Counted from the stretch's first letter, positions 39,274-50,247 are shown. The stretch is DNA of 64,000 nucleotides from Saccharomycopsis fibuligera x Saccharomycopsis cf. fibuligera (GCA_001936135.1 CP012809.1:2033501-2097500); one strand, 5' to 3'. Numbers and translations are program-made. Notes: generated by a model not told the origin, from the sequence alone.

Positions 39274-42200
39274 GAGTGTCCAGGGGAAGTTGAGAGCTGA
39301 GTCTCAGTCATGGGATCATCTTCGGTGGAGTTTGGGAGATTTGTGATGGACTCATTGTCAATTGTGGTTTCGTTATCAAAGATATCGTCATCATTGATGG
39401 AATCAGTGACAGGGAATGGTCCATTAAGCTTACTCTGAGGGTGATGGACTGGTGGGAGAGAAGAAGAATTCTCTAAGTCAATCTCATCAATGTCAATATC
39501 ATCCTGGGTATCTGGCAGTGGGCTGTCCTCGTCTGGGGTACGCGAGTTCCTGTTCAGATTTGCTTTAATTCTCGGGGAGGATGGGGTAGGAGTGTTGGCC
39601 TGATCAAAAGAGGGAAACTGAGATAAGGTCAAGTTGGTTGGAGTAGATGGAGGTTGTGGAGTACGAAGAGAGGAATGGGAACGAAGGATTCTGGTCTGCT
39701 GAGGAGTTGCAGGTGGAGTTTGGAAAGAGTCTGGGGTTTGATGTGGGGTTTTTTTTGTTGGGGTTGCCGTAGCATGAAGGATAGTAGCCTGTGCTACTAT
39801 AGAGTCAGAGGTACTGGTGGTGAAAGTGCCTTCATCATCATTGATATTCTCTGGTTGTGAGTTAGTGGCTTTAGCAACTTGCCTTCTTGCTCTTTTTTTG
39901 GGGGAGGGTTTGTTATATGATTTGTTTGAGGGTTTAGGTGCAGTAAAAACGAAACTTTGTGGGATCTCGTGTTGTGTGTTAACCTCGTCCTCAGTTGACA
40001 AATCTTCTGAGTCACCGTCTTCAAGAGCTTGAAATGGGTTTTTTGGTTTAGCTATCTGTTTTGAGTTGTTAATGGTTTGGTTTGATGTATTGGTGTTTCT
40101 AATTCTCAAACGTTTGCGGCCTTTAGGATCACTGAGCTGCCATTGGTTTTCAGCGGAAATAGTTGGTTTTTTTGTTCTAGCAGAAATGGTGGTTGTGTTG
40201 GGTTTATTTGCAATGGAGGTGTGGTCCTGGTACTTATCTTGGGCCTGGATTAACTTTTTGTTATAATAACAAACAGAAGCTATATGATTCTCTTTTTTGC
40301 AAATCACACATCGAGCCTCGGTACAAGAGTAACGAGTGTGAGAATTTGAACCACATGCCGTGCAATGCAAATGACGATTGATAAGACGTGTTTGGAGAAT
40401 CTCACAGTTGATTATTGGGACTGATTGATTTGGAGAAAGATATAAATATGCATAATATTTATCTACGTTTATTTCAGCAACTTGGGGATTCGGGTGGCTT
40501 CTCGGTTTGATTTCTTTTGTAAGGGAGAAGTATTCCTGTTTAATCTCAAGATCACGGAGCTTGTGGAATAAAATTGCTTTGGCAGAAACCGCTTGCAAAG
40601 ATTTAATCTTGAGTTCCATGAGATGAGGGACCATGCTTTCATTTGACATTGACATGAAAAGTTGTGGGCGATATTCTTGTTTTGGTATCTTCACAACTAA
40701 GTGATCTCTCAAAAATGTAAAGAAAATTTCCTTGGCATTGTGGAAGAATGGCTTATAAAGTGGACCCCTATAAAAAATGGATTGTTTAATGACAATACGC
40801 TCGTTTCTGATTATGATGTGAGGTTCGATAGTTTCACAAGTTTCTTTCAAAAAGGTGAATAAGGATACATCTCGCATCGTACTAGCATACTTTTCAAGTG
40901 TGGTTTGTGCCAACATTTGAATAGATTTAGCAATAGAGGCTCTATGTGTTGCTAAAGAGGATTGCTGGAAGACAGCCAAGGGAATGTCCACAGTTGCGAA
41001 AATGTCATTTTCTTGAGAACAGTTGATGATGAAGTCAATATAGTCTTTTTGCAGGAGGTCAGTGGTTTTAAACCGGAGGCCCTCGTCCTGGAGCTGCTTT
41101 GGAGTATATGATTTATAAAATTCGTCCATTTTCATGATTGTAGTCGCAGAGGTGACCTTTTTATCAGAACCAGCAAAAGTTGTATCATTAAAGGTGTAAA
41201 TATCAGCAGCAAGTTTTTTCATTGCAGTTAGTTCTGACAAAACATCATCAAAAGGAAAATGTTCCGAGTCATAGATACGGGCCCATTTAAATTTGGTTTG
41301 GAAAGCGTCGAAAGCAGGGCGTTTGACTTTAGGGTGTGGAAGTGACGCGGAGCTCGTTGTTGCGTTATGATTCGCACGTTTAGAGGCCTGATCAGCATAG
41401 AGCTTTTTCAGTGTTTCTTCTGAGATAATGTCCTGATGTGTATCCGCAAGGGACGCAGTTGAAGGAGTTGAATCAGGTGAAGGCGTTTCTTTAGTTGAGT
41501 CAGGTGAGGCAGATGAGGCAGATGAGGTAGATGAAGCAGTTGAAACAGTTGAATCAGCGGCATTCGCTGGGCGTGGGACATTTTCATCTTGTTGCTGGAT
41601 TTGATTACTGTTTGAAGGATCTGAGGTAGAAGGGACAGTTGGCAAAATCGAGCTAATGTCATTGGGGGAAACAGGTAGAACAAAGGAAACAGAGGGAGTA
41701 TTATTTTTTTTTGGTTTTTATCATGATTAACTGAAGAATGTGAAAAAATGTTTTTTAAGATTTTTGGATTTTGTTGGATTTTTTTTGATTTTTGGAGTTT
41801 TAAGGTTTTTAAGTTCATGTTAGTGGTTTTTGAAATTGAAACAGAGGAATTAGACAAAACGGATGGTGATGGAGGATCAACAGCTTCTGGTGCATGTTCA
41901 GGAGGTGCAGCACAAGTTGGATCCGCGCCTTGTCTGCTTAGTAAGTCATTAGGTAAGACGGGTGAAAAATTTTCAATTTGAGATTCAGAATTGGAAATAG
42001 GGTGGGTTGATGGCGGAGAGATGGAGTTTTCAATGGTAAAAGGCTGAGCTTGAACGTGAGGTTCTTCATCTTTTTGGGTTTCAAATGATTCAGTGGAATG
42101 GTTCAATAGTTGGCTGGTACTTTGAGCCGGTCCGGGGGACGGATCTTGGTGAACTGCGGCTTCAGTATCCGAGGAAACTGAAACATCCGTGCTAGGAGGG

Positions 42201-42397
42201 TTCTCAACCGCGGTTGACAAGGGTGGTCCAGGATGTGTTGGGGGATCAGGTGGATCGTTGGGATACTCTGAGGAGTAAGGGGATGTATCATTTGGGATCT
42301 CATTTGATGGATTCATATTGAAACGTATGAACTTCAAATTCGGGTTTGGGCCTATGCGATTTATATATCTTAGCAAATTTACCCTTAAAACAGCCAT
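39270..42397 (-). CDS. LINE ORF1: nucleic-acid-binding protein, one apparent frameshift
   Basis: The downstream open part (ATG at 41645, 791 residues) has two zinc knuckles of form C-X2-C-X4-H-X4-C in tandem: CTACGSNSHTRYSC and CVICKKENHIASVC. A Ser/Pro/Asp-rich tail ends at 39270. The upstream part (ATG at 42397 or 42316) is Pro/Ser/Glu-rich and runs to an A9 tract at 41704-41712. There the frame changes: after the tract the first frame becomes Leu/Pro-rich nonsense, while the second gives NNTPSVSFVLPVSPND in the same compositional style. One missing A would explain it, either a real change, a sequencing error or slippage. ORF1 proteins coat LINE RNA. Confidence 0.8.
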
Positions 42398-42402
42398 AAA
42401 AT

Positions 42403-42476
42403 GGTTTCGTGGTCTAGTTGGTTATGGCATCTGCTTAACACGCAGAACGTCCCCAGTTCGATCCTGGGCGAAATCA
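42403..42476 (+). tRNA. tRNA-Val (AAC)
   Basis: A 74-base cloverleaf. Acceptor GGTTTCG pairs with CGAAATC; D arm has GTGGTCTAGTTGG. Anticodon stem-loop is CTGCTTAACACGCAG with AAC, and the T arm carries GTTCGATCC. Discriminator A, followed by a T run (terminator). It differs by a base or so from the S. cerevisiae tRNA-Val(AAC) as I remember it. The LINE's first ATG is 5 bases from its 5' end. Confidence 0.97.
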
Positions 42477-42630
42477 TTTTTTGATTATCATCTCAGCATC
42501 AGATAACGACAGAGCCATTCCAGTACTGATAAGAGGTATAGCTCTAGTTACTATACGGATGTATATTTACAAACTAGCTCTATGTCGTTTATAGATCGCT
42601 ACGTATGTTAAATTTCAAATTCCAACTCCG

Positions 42631-42713
42631 TCCTTATTAGCTCAGTTGGTAGAGCGTTCGGCTTTTAGAAATAAGGAACCGAAATGTCCAGGGTTCGAGC
42701 CCCTGATGAGGAG
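42631..42713 (+). tRNA. tRNA-Lys (UUU) with a short intron
   Basis: Acceptor TCCTTAT pairs with ATGAGGA, with discriminator G. The A box lies in TAGCTCAGTTGG and the B box is GGTTCGAGCCC. Anticodon stem TTCGG/CCGAA encloses CTTTTA plus an insertion of about 10 bases (about 42668-42677, GAAATAAGGA) after position 37, the standard intron site. S. cerevisiae tRNA-Lys(UUU) also has an intron here, but longer. A T-rich terminator follows. Confidence 0.95.
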
Positions 42714-43248
42714 TTCTTTTTATTTTTTTGGTTTATGTGGCTGGTGACGCAGATGCGGATATTACGGCTTCTGCATAAAGCCGCTGGAGTGTGCCGAATT
42801 GTGCCGTTGAAGCATGTGGCTGGTTTCATCGGTGGGTGGTGTAGTCCGGGTGATGGCGTATTTTCTGTTTCAGAGTGCAGTTTGGCGCGCGACTTTAAAC
42901 AGCAGCAATGATTTTAGGAGAGAAAGAATGAAAGAATGAAAGAAAGAAAAACAAAGCGAGCATCACGAAAAAGCGCCAGATACTATAAACAAACAGCGAT
43001 TAAGTGATTGAATGACAAATTGATAGACTAACTTGTTAGCTGATTTTGTGTGACTTTTGTTGTTTTTGACTGCTTACCAGAGTTTGTTTGCTGCTTTTTG
43101 CCGTCGCTAACTTTTTTTTTGTTTTTGTTTTTTGTATCATTATCCTTATTATTATCTTTTACCCTTCCTTTTTGAATTCATACACACGCGCTGTCAAAAA
43201 GCTACAGTTCCATAGACATTTCATTCAATAATAATATCCTCTATCAAA
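42714..43248. promoter_or_regulatory. Upstream region of the VelB-like gene
   Basis: About 530 bases between tRNA-Lys and the ATG at 43249. It includes GAAAGAATGAAAGAAAG repeats (about 42920-42950) and T-rich tracts at about 43110-43135. No gene is seen. Confidence 0.45.
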
Positions 43249-44266
43249 ATGAGTATAAACTACAATGAAGACGGTATGTACTACACGTGCAGCAGCTATC
43301 AAACGTATTGCACTGTTTTTCTGGTCGGTACAAAACGACACTTGGGTCATCTCATGAGACCCTGCAAAGAAAGGACTCTTTTATAACCATCTCCTTTGGT
43401 AACAACTGCTCTCAGAACATAAATGTGCTTGATACTAACCATTAATAGACAAATATATCTACAGGTTGGATATAGCTCAACAACCTCAGAGAGCTAGAAT
43501 GTGCGGCTTGGGGGACAAAGATAGAAGACAAATTAGTCCTCCACCATGCATCAAACTAACCATTTTTGACAAAGCCACAAACCAAGAAATACTTCCAGAA
43601 AAAGTTGCCAATGCTTCCTGTTACATGTTGATTGCCGAACTTTGGGATCCAAAGGGCAGCAAAAATTTGTCTATTGTTGATACATTACAAGATAGCCAGC
43701 CAGGAAGTACAGATGGCGGAAATGATGATGATGAGGATGATTATTTGGGATCTGCTGATGATCCAAACTTCAATAACAACAACAACAACAGCAACAGCAG
43801 TGCCAATGCCAATAACAGCTATAACGCCAATTCATTGAATCAAGTCAACAATTCAGAAAACGTTACTTTAGTAAACAAATTGGATGATCCAGCACCAACA
43901 AGAAACTTGATCGGTAATAATGTTACTAATGCTTTCAAACTTTTTGACGATCAGGGCAAATTGGGTGTTTGGTTTGTGTTGCAAGATTTGTCCATCAGAA
44001 TAGAAGGGAAATTCAAATTGAAGTTTTCGTTGTTTAAGTTGAGCCCGACCACTATTTTTGAAAGTATTGATCAAAATGGCAATGATGGCGATTTGAGTGT
44101 TCCGGGGAAATCTATTCCGATTCTTGACTACAAATACAGCGATGTGTTCCAAGTTTACAGTGCAAAGAAATTCCCCGGCGTGATGGATAGCACTCCATTG
44201 TCCAAAGCCTTTGCCGGACAAGGTGTGAAGATTCCAATCAGAAGGGATAAAAAAGGTTCCAATTAG
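43249..44266 (+). CDS. Velvet-domain regulator, VelB-like
   Basis: Velvet proteins are fungal DNA-binding developmental regulators with an NF-kB-like fold; VelB pairs with VosA or VeA. Exon 1 (43249-43273) encodes MSINYNED. The intron 43274-43448 has GTATGT, branch TACTAAC and AATAG. Exon 2 (43449-44266) continues DKYIYRLDIAQQPQRARM. Product 280 residues. The first velvet half (about 10-75) has QQPQRARMCGLGDKDRR and SPPPCIKL. An acidic Asp/Asn/Ser insert fills about 80-158. The second half has NLIGNNVTNAFKLFDDQ, GVWFVLQDLSIRIEG and FQVYSAKKFPGVMDSTPLSK, then QGVKIPIRRD. The split domain and FPGVxxSTPLSK..F..QG.KIPIR ending are VelB traits. No symbol is given because a yeast name is not known to me. 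Confidence 0.9.
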
Positions 44267-44903
44267 TATGCTTAAAGTTGTATTATAACTGTTATTATTA
44301 CTACTATTGTTATTTTTGTTATTACTCTTCTGAAAAAAAAAAAAAAAAAAAAAAAAAAAACTATTCACGAATTACAGAGTTGAACGTTCTTTTATTTCTT
44401 TGTTAGTTCTATGTTTTTATTTTTGTTTTGCTGTCTTTTGCTTTCCGCTAGGATGGTGATGTATTTTTTTTTTCTTTTTCTTTTTCTTTTCTTATTGTAT
44501 GTTTTGATTAGTACATTATTGGTTATACACGTTTTTATTCATGTTACACGGTTTCTTGCCTATATTTTGTCTCATTTTCTGAAACCTCTGTCCACTATCT
44601 TTTATCGTTTTGAATTCCCTCAAGTGTTTCAGCCCGTTTCAGCAAATCGCACGACAGGCTATAAATATCGGCACGTGCACATATCCTCAGGCACCCACCT
44701 CCAGCGACAGCGAGACAACAGTGGGCATCGATCGATCTTTAGGCAGTGCCAGACGGTCCCAAAGCTATGAAACGTACGCTGTCTTTTCTCGTTCTTTTTT
44801 TAGAACTGTATGCTCTTTTTCCCTTTTTTTATAACAGTATAATTAATATCTCTGCTTCTGTTCTTGTTCATATTCACATCGCCAAAGCAGCGCTACAGAC
44901 AGA
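44267..44903. promoter_or_regulatory. Intergenic region VelB-like gene / RGD2
   Basis: An A28 tract (44333-44360) follows the velvet gene. GCTATAAATATCGGCACGTGC (about 44657-44676) combines a TATA-like block and an E-box CACGTG roughly 230 bases before RGD2. Small ORFs here are not credible. Confidence 0.45.
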
Positions 44904-47624
44904 ATGGTAAAGTTTTCAGATAGCTTCTGGAGTCACGATTATGCCACTGGTATGTGCTTTACTTTTCTGGATCCTTCCTCTACTTAAAGGTCCCTGTTTA
45001 TCTAAAGGCTTTTTACAAAAAGGAAGCGGATTATGTATCTAGCTCGAGCTGGATACATTGACCACACGGATATCAATTCTTTTTTGTACCCACTTTCTTC
45101 CAGTTTAACATATGTCCACTACAGTAAACGCTAACAGTCGCATCTAGGCATAAATGTGCTTTTTGAGAAACTTCATGATGGGTGCCAAGAAAACATGGAC
45201 CACATCAACCTCTTCACCGCTAGACAGCAAAGTGAATTGGCTTTTGGTAATTCATTGGCTTCATTGCCGGGAAAGTTCGCGCCAGCAGCCGGCAAAAGTG
45301 TTGCTTTGAATAGTTCTACCAAAAATGCTTTTATCGGCATCAATGGCCAACTCGGAAAAGAAGGCGAATACCATTTGGAAATTGCTAAAAATATTGACAA
45401 CCATGTCATTTTACCATTCACTAACTGGGCAATAAAACATAAGCAAAGAGTTGAATTTAGTGAAAATGAACTCAAGGGCAAAATAAAATCACATGAGAAA
45501 CTCTCTAATACGGTAGACAAGTCCCGGATCAAGTATTTCAATAAAGTTAGATCGGCCGAAGAGTTCAAAGAGAAATTGGACAAAAAGATCACCGAAACCA
45601 TTAAGAGGGCCAATACCGATCCTGCATCTTCTGATGAAGTTATTGATATTAAGGCTACCACTTCTTTGAAAAGATCCAATACCACTATTGTTGATGATAT
45701 GCAAAATCTTTCTGTTGAAGCCAAAGGAACTCCTGAAAAAGAAGAAGAAACAGAGGAATATATCACCGTCTTGGGAGGTGACGAATACACTGATTCTCAA
45801 TTGAAAGACATTTTGCTGACTTTACTTCGTGAGGTGCCTAAGTTTTCCCACAAAGTTCCGATTTTCGGCACTTATGAGAGAGTATCTACTGGATTCTCCA
45901 TTGTGGAAGCCATTCAGAAAAACTTGGGAATAAGCAAATTGGACAAAGCAGAACAATTTGGACAAGATTTGATCAGTAATGGATACTTGAGATTGATTGG
46001 TACTGTCGGGAACCAGTTTGCAAACAGTTCCAAATTGAATTACCAATGGAGACCAGAAGCCTACAAAGCAGCGGAAATTCCAGTAGAAGGCGAATCTGGA
46101 CAGTTGAGCTCTGCTTCGACTTTTTACAGCCCAGTGAATGAATTAAATGCTGGCCTCAAATTCTCCGAAGTATTCGAAGACGTGCGTGGGATGATCACTA
46201 CTTTAGAACCAAATGAAGAAAATTACAAAAAGATCTTGAAAGACGTCAAGAGATTCGAGCAAGAGTACTTTGACAATGCAAAGCTTTTGGATGCTTTTAG
46301 ATTAGAGTTGGAAGAAAGTATTGAAGAACATTTGAACTTTATGCAAAGATGCGAATTGGATAGACTTAGAGCTCTTAAGAAAGTCACTTTGGACTTTTTG
46401 TCAATTTTGGCCAACAAGTTTAGCTCATTGAAGTCAATTGTTGATAAATCAATGGTATTCCAAGAAAATATGAAACCAGAAGACGATTTGCTTCATATGA
46501 TTGAAACTCACAAAACCGGCTCTTTCATCCCACATTTGAAGATCTTTGAAGACTACTTCGATTCTCAAGATACCCAGGTTTTTGGCGTTGGATTGCAAAG
46601 CAGATGCAGATTTGATCACAAATCTGTGCCATTGATAATATCTTCAATTTTAATTTACTTAGATGGAGCTTATCCTAACATGAGTAATGATGATGAAAGA
46701 ATCAATGTTTGGCTCAAAGACGTCCCATTAATTCAAGTGCACGAATTGAGAAATCTCTTGAATGACCCAAAGCTTAAGATTACTAATGATATCTTAGGTA
46801 AATACCAACCTGAAGTGTTAGCCTCTGTTCTTCGTTTGTACTTGTTGGAATTGCCAAACTCGTTGGTTCCTAATGAGAAGTACTACTTGATAAAATCGTT
46901 ATATGAACAATATGGTAATGATGAAACCTTAAAGGAAAGAGTAGTAGGCTTGGAGAACTTATTGGTGGATTTGCCAAGGCCAAACATTGCCACTCTCAGC
47001 TACTTGTGTGCCCATTTAAGTAACTTTATCTCAATCATTGCATTGAATGATGATAAAGAAAAGAAAGATAGCACATTAACCAAATCAGAATTTTTTAAAG
47101 TCAGAGTATGTCAAAAGTTTGCCACTGCGATCTTAAGACCAAAAGCACAATATGCTATTTCCTTATCTGACCAACATTCCTACAGATTGATTTTTGATTT
47201 GTTGACCCACAAGGATGAAATCTTTAAAGAGTTAAAAAAACGTAATACCACAGTGAAGAAATCCTCAGTATCAAGAAACACGTCCAAGAAGTCTGCTGCT
47301 GCCGCTGCTGTTGAAAACGCATCTGGTGGTGCAACTACAACTCACAGAGAAAGCTCATTGAAAAACGTTTCGCCAGCGCCATTGGTGTTGTCAGTTGATA
47401 ACAAGAACTTAAAGGCCGAAAATGATAAAAACAAGGCTGCTGAGGGTGATGACGAAGAAGAAAGAAAAGAGGACAAATCAGAGACTGAGGCTCTGACTTC
47501 TTCTGACGCTAAATCAAGTGAAACCAAAAAGGAAAAGGAATCAGAAGAGAAAGAAAGTGATGGAAACTCATTAAGCAGAAAGAAATCTCGTGATGAAGAA
47601 CCAGATACTATTATTCAGTTTTGA
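44904..47624 (+). CDS. RGD2: Rho GTPase-activating-type protein Rgd2 (F-BAR, DEP, RhoGAP)
   Basis: Rgd2 acts on Cdc42/Rho5 in S. cerevisiae and binds membranes through its F-BAR. Exon 1 (44904-44949) encodes MVKFSDSFWSHDYATG. The intron 44950-45147 has GTATGT, branch GCTAAC and ATCTAG. Exon 2 (45148-47624) continues INVLFEKLHDGCQEN; the product is 840 residues. The F-BAR is split by a DEP domain (about 225-310, FGTYERVSTGFSIVEAI ... LISNGYLRLIG), the known Rgd2 layout. The RhoGAP region (about 485-660) has FGVGLQSR, VPLIISSILIYL and HELRNLLN, later LPRPNIATLSYLCAHL. The arginine-finger position (EGIFRxSG in active GAPs) reads INVWLKDV, with no Arg. The tail is charged low-complexity. Confidence 0.88.
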
Positions 47625-47626
47625 GT

Positions 47627-47657
<31 letters not shown>

Positions 47658-48229
47658 CGCTGTGCACCCTCGTGCTACGCAGTAGTCCATAAGACTAGAT
47701 CATTACTATTCTCACCATTGTAGTTATTTATTATTTCTGCCACGAGCTCATTATCGTACGTTAAACTCGATTTCCTATTTCTCATTTTGTTCATGTGTTA
47801 TGCTTTCCATCTATTCTTCTCTTGCTACTACTTATATCATTATTTTTGTAATTTTTTCTTTGCTCCTGTTCTTCATTTTTCAACTTTTCAAGAGGCCATT
47901 TTAGATTAAGTGACTTATAAGCTTATAAATTTAACGTTGTTTTTTGGTTTTCTCCATCTGTTTTTTCCTCAAGGCATTTCCCCAAAACTTCGTATTGACA
48001 ATTACACCTTCTGGGAATTCTAGGAATCATTACACTATCTTCATCACTCATACTACCTTTTGCAACACCCGTCTTTCACGTTACTGCACGTTTGCGATGC
48101 CTGCATAGAAAAATCGGAAATTTCAGAACGAAACGAAAAATGAAAATATGATGAGGCAAAAAGTCGCTTTGGAGTGATAATAAAAAAATAAAACAGTAAT
48201 AGACACAGTATCATAATTGCCACAACATA
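47625..48229. other. Intergenic region RGD2 / CIA1
   Basis: A T28 tract (47630-47657) lies just past the RGD2 stop. The rest is T/C-rich and holds no gene that I can support. Confidence 0.45.
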
Positions 48230-49444
48230 ATGCCATCAGATGAGAAGATTACCTTAAGAAGGGTGCTTAATGATCATAAGGCCAAAATATGGGCCGTTGC
48301 GGTTCATAACACTCTACCAATCTTGGCCACCGCTTCCGCTGATCGCACCACCATAGTTTACGATCTTAACAATTATCAGATCATCACCAAACTTTCAGAG
48401 ACACACAAGAAATCCATACGATCGGTCAGTTGGAAGCCCACGGGGGAGTTCCCGTGTCTTGCTGCTGGCTCTTTTGATTCGACAATGTCAATTTGGGCTA
48501 AGACCGATGAAGATTACGAAGCTTACAGTGACGAAGACATGGATGATGATGATGATAGCGATGCCGGGGTGGAGGAAGGCAGCAGTACTAATAAGCAATG
48601 GTCCTTGATGGCAATCATTGAAGGCCACGAGAATGAAATAAAATGTGTATCATGGTCCCAAGACGGCAACTATTTGGCATCATGTTCCAGAGATAAGACG
48701 ATTTGGATCTGGGAAGCAGATGATTATAATGAAGAATTCGAATGTGTAAATGTATTGCAAGATTACCACACTCAGGACGTGAAGTTTATCAAATGGGGAC
48801 CGGATCAGTATTTGGTTAGCGCGTCTTACGATGATACGATAAAGGTATTCAAGGATGCAGCTGATGGCGATGATTTGACTTGTGTTTGTGATTTAAATGC
48901 ACATGATGGCACAGTATGGGCAATTGATTTTGAGCCAGTATCATACATTGAAAAAGAAGCAGAACAAAAAGCAATTGCTGCCAGTACTGAATCAACAGAG
49001 GAGGTCGCTAGTACTAGTAGAAGACACTGGAGATTTGTTAGTTGCAGTGATGATTCTAGTGTGAAAGTATGGGCCAGACAAACAGCTGCTGCTGACAATA
49101 GCGCACAGACAACATTCACGACTGAGGATACAGAAGATTGGCAATTGGAAGCCAAGCTACCAGCGGTGCATAAAGGCACTATTTACTCAGTGAGTTGGAG
49201 TGCAAATTCTGGCAGAATAGCCAGTGTAGGCTCCGACGGAACGATTGTTGTTTATAAAGAAATTAGAAATGATGACTTATCCTCCCAATGGCAGATAGAA
49301 CTGCAGAAAACTTTGGCTCATGGAGTTTTTGAAATTAATAGTGTTTCTTGGGTTGATAATCATAATACAAAGGATGTGCAAAGCGAGACATTGATTACTA
49401 GTGGCGATAATGGCACCGTGAATGTATGGAAAGTTGATTTTTGA
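48230..49444 (+). CDS. CIA1: Cytosolic iron-sulfur assembly WD40 protein Cia1
   Basis: Cia1 is part of the CIA targeting complex (with Cia2 and Met18) that delivers Fe-S clusters to cytosolic and nuclear apoproteins. The 404-residue product is a WD40 propeller. Repeats are visible at KIWAVAVHNTLPILATASADRTTIVYD, SIRSVSWKPTG..LAAGSFDSTMSIW, EIKCVSWSQDGNYLASCSRDKTIWIWE, QDVKFIKWGPDQYLVSASYDDTIKVF, TVWAIDFEP, and two near the C-terminus. FECVNVLQDYHTQDVK is characteristic of Cia1. An acidic loop (DEDMDDDDDSD) sits between repeats 2 and 3. Length is above S. cerevisiae (330) because of loops. Confidence 0.93.
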   Translation: MPSDEKITLRRVLNDHKAKIWAVAVHNTLPILATASADRTTIVYDLNNYQIITKLSETHKKSIRSVSWKPTGEFPCLAAGSFDSTMSIWAKTDEDYEAYSDEDMDDDDDSDAGVEEGSSTNKQWSLMAIIEGHENEIKCVSWSQDGNYLASCSRDKTIWIWEADDYNEEFECVNVLQDYHTQDVKFIKWGPDQYLVSASYDDTIKVFKDAADGDDLTCVCDLNAHDGTVWAIDFEPVSYIEKEAEQKAIAASTESTEEVASTSRRHWRFVSCSDDSSVKVWARQTAAADNSAQTTFTTEDTEDWQLEAKLPAVHKGTIYSVSWSANSGRIASVGSDGTIVVYKEIRNDDLSSQWQIELQKTLAHGVFEINSVSWVDNHNTKDVQSETLITSGDNGTVNVWKVDF

Positions 49445-50247
49445 ACATCAAGAGTTAAGATGGCTGCTTATTGTACTGATATAGCATATCTATATGTACT
49501 TAGAAGTAAGAAAAATTACTGAACTAGTTTTTTTTTTTTTTTTTTAACGTAAGAGCTCTAGTCTACAGTTGGTCTGTAAATGTAACTCTGTGATTCGTTT
49601 TTTGCAAAAAAAAAATGCTGAAACGTTTCCTAGGTGTATCTCCCTTGGGATTTTTGTTCTAATTCAGCAGCATTCTCGAATTAATTCAAGCTTCAAAGAA
49701 CGTATGCTATAACTTACACACACATACACACACACACGCGCGCGCGCGCGCATTATTTGAAAATAAAGATGGTTTGGCAGACAGATGGGCAGGGATGATT
49801 AGATTTACGAAATGTTAGTTAGTTTTAATATAGGCTTTGTGTGTCAAGTCTGACGTTACAGTATAACGATAACCTAAAGTGGTAAATATTTAGTTTCTTT
49901 TTTTTTGCTTTCAACAAGTGTTGACAATTTTGACTTATGAGTGTTAGGGTGGTGAGTTTTTTGTTCTAGCTTGAATTGAATTCTCAGCTGGAAAGAAGTT
50001 TTTAAATTATAAGCAGAGGAGCGTATTATGGAATTTACGCTATGCGTAAGATCTTTGTTATGCTGTATAAAATCCACACTAACATTATTATTATATTCAC
50101 TTCGGAACGGAATAAGCGAACCCAGAGGGTGTTGGCACCTGCCGTCTGGACAGTTGACTAGTTACGGACCACAGAGCCTAATAACTGTGAGTGATTCAAA
50201 TAGCGATAAAAAAAAACAATTGTATGAACCTAGAGTATATTGTGTTT

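Larger units (their letters stand above)
35696..42397 (-). mobile_element. Near-complete L1-like LINE (Zorro-type) with poly(A) tail
   Basis: On the minus strand the element runs from ORF1 (starting at or after 42397) through ORF2 to a poly(A)-rich tail (35696-35730). ORF1 and ORF2 touch by an ATGA overlap. ORF2 is uninterrupted and ORF1 is open except for one apparent one-base slip in an A9 run. No long terminal repeats are present, which with the endonuclease/RT order marks a non-LTR element. Two-ORF L1-clade elements called Zorro are known in Candida albicans. The 5' end lies within 5 bases of tRNA-Val. I looked for a target-site duplication at both ends and found none convincing. Confidence 0.88.

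Noticed and set aside
35660-42410. Target-site duplication flanking the LINE
   Set aside because: The sequences beyond the A-rich tail (near 35680-35695) and beside the tRNA (near 42395-42403) share only short A/T matches.
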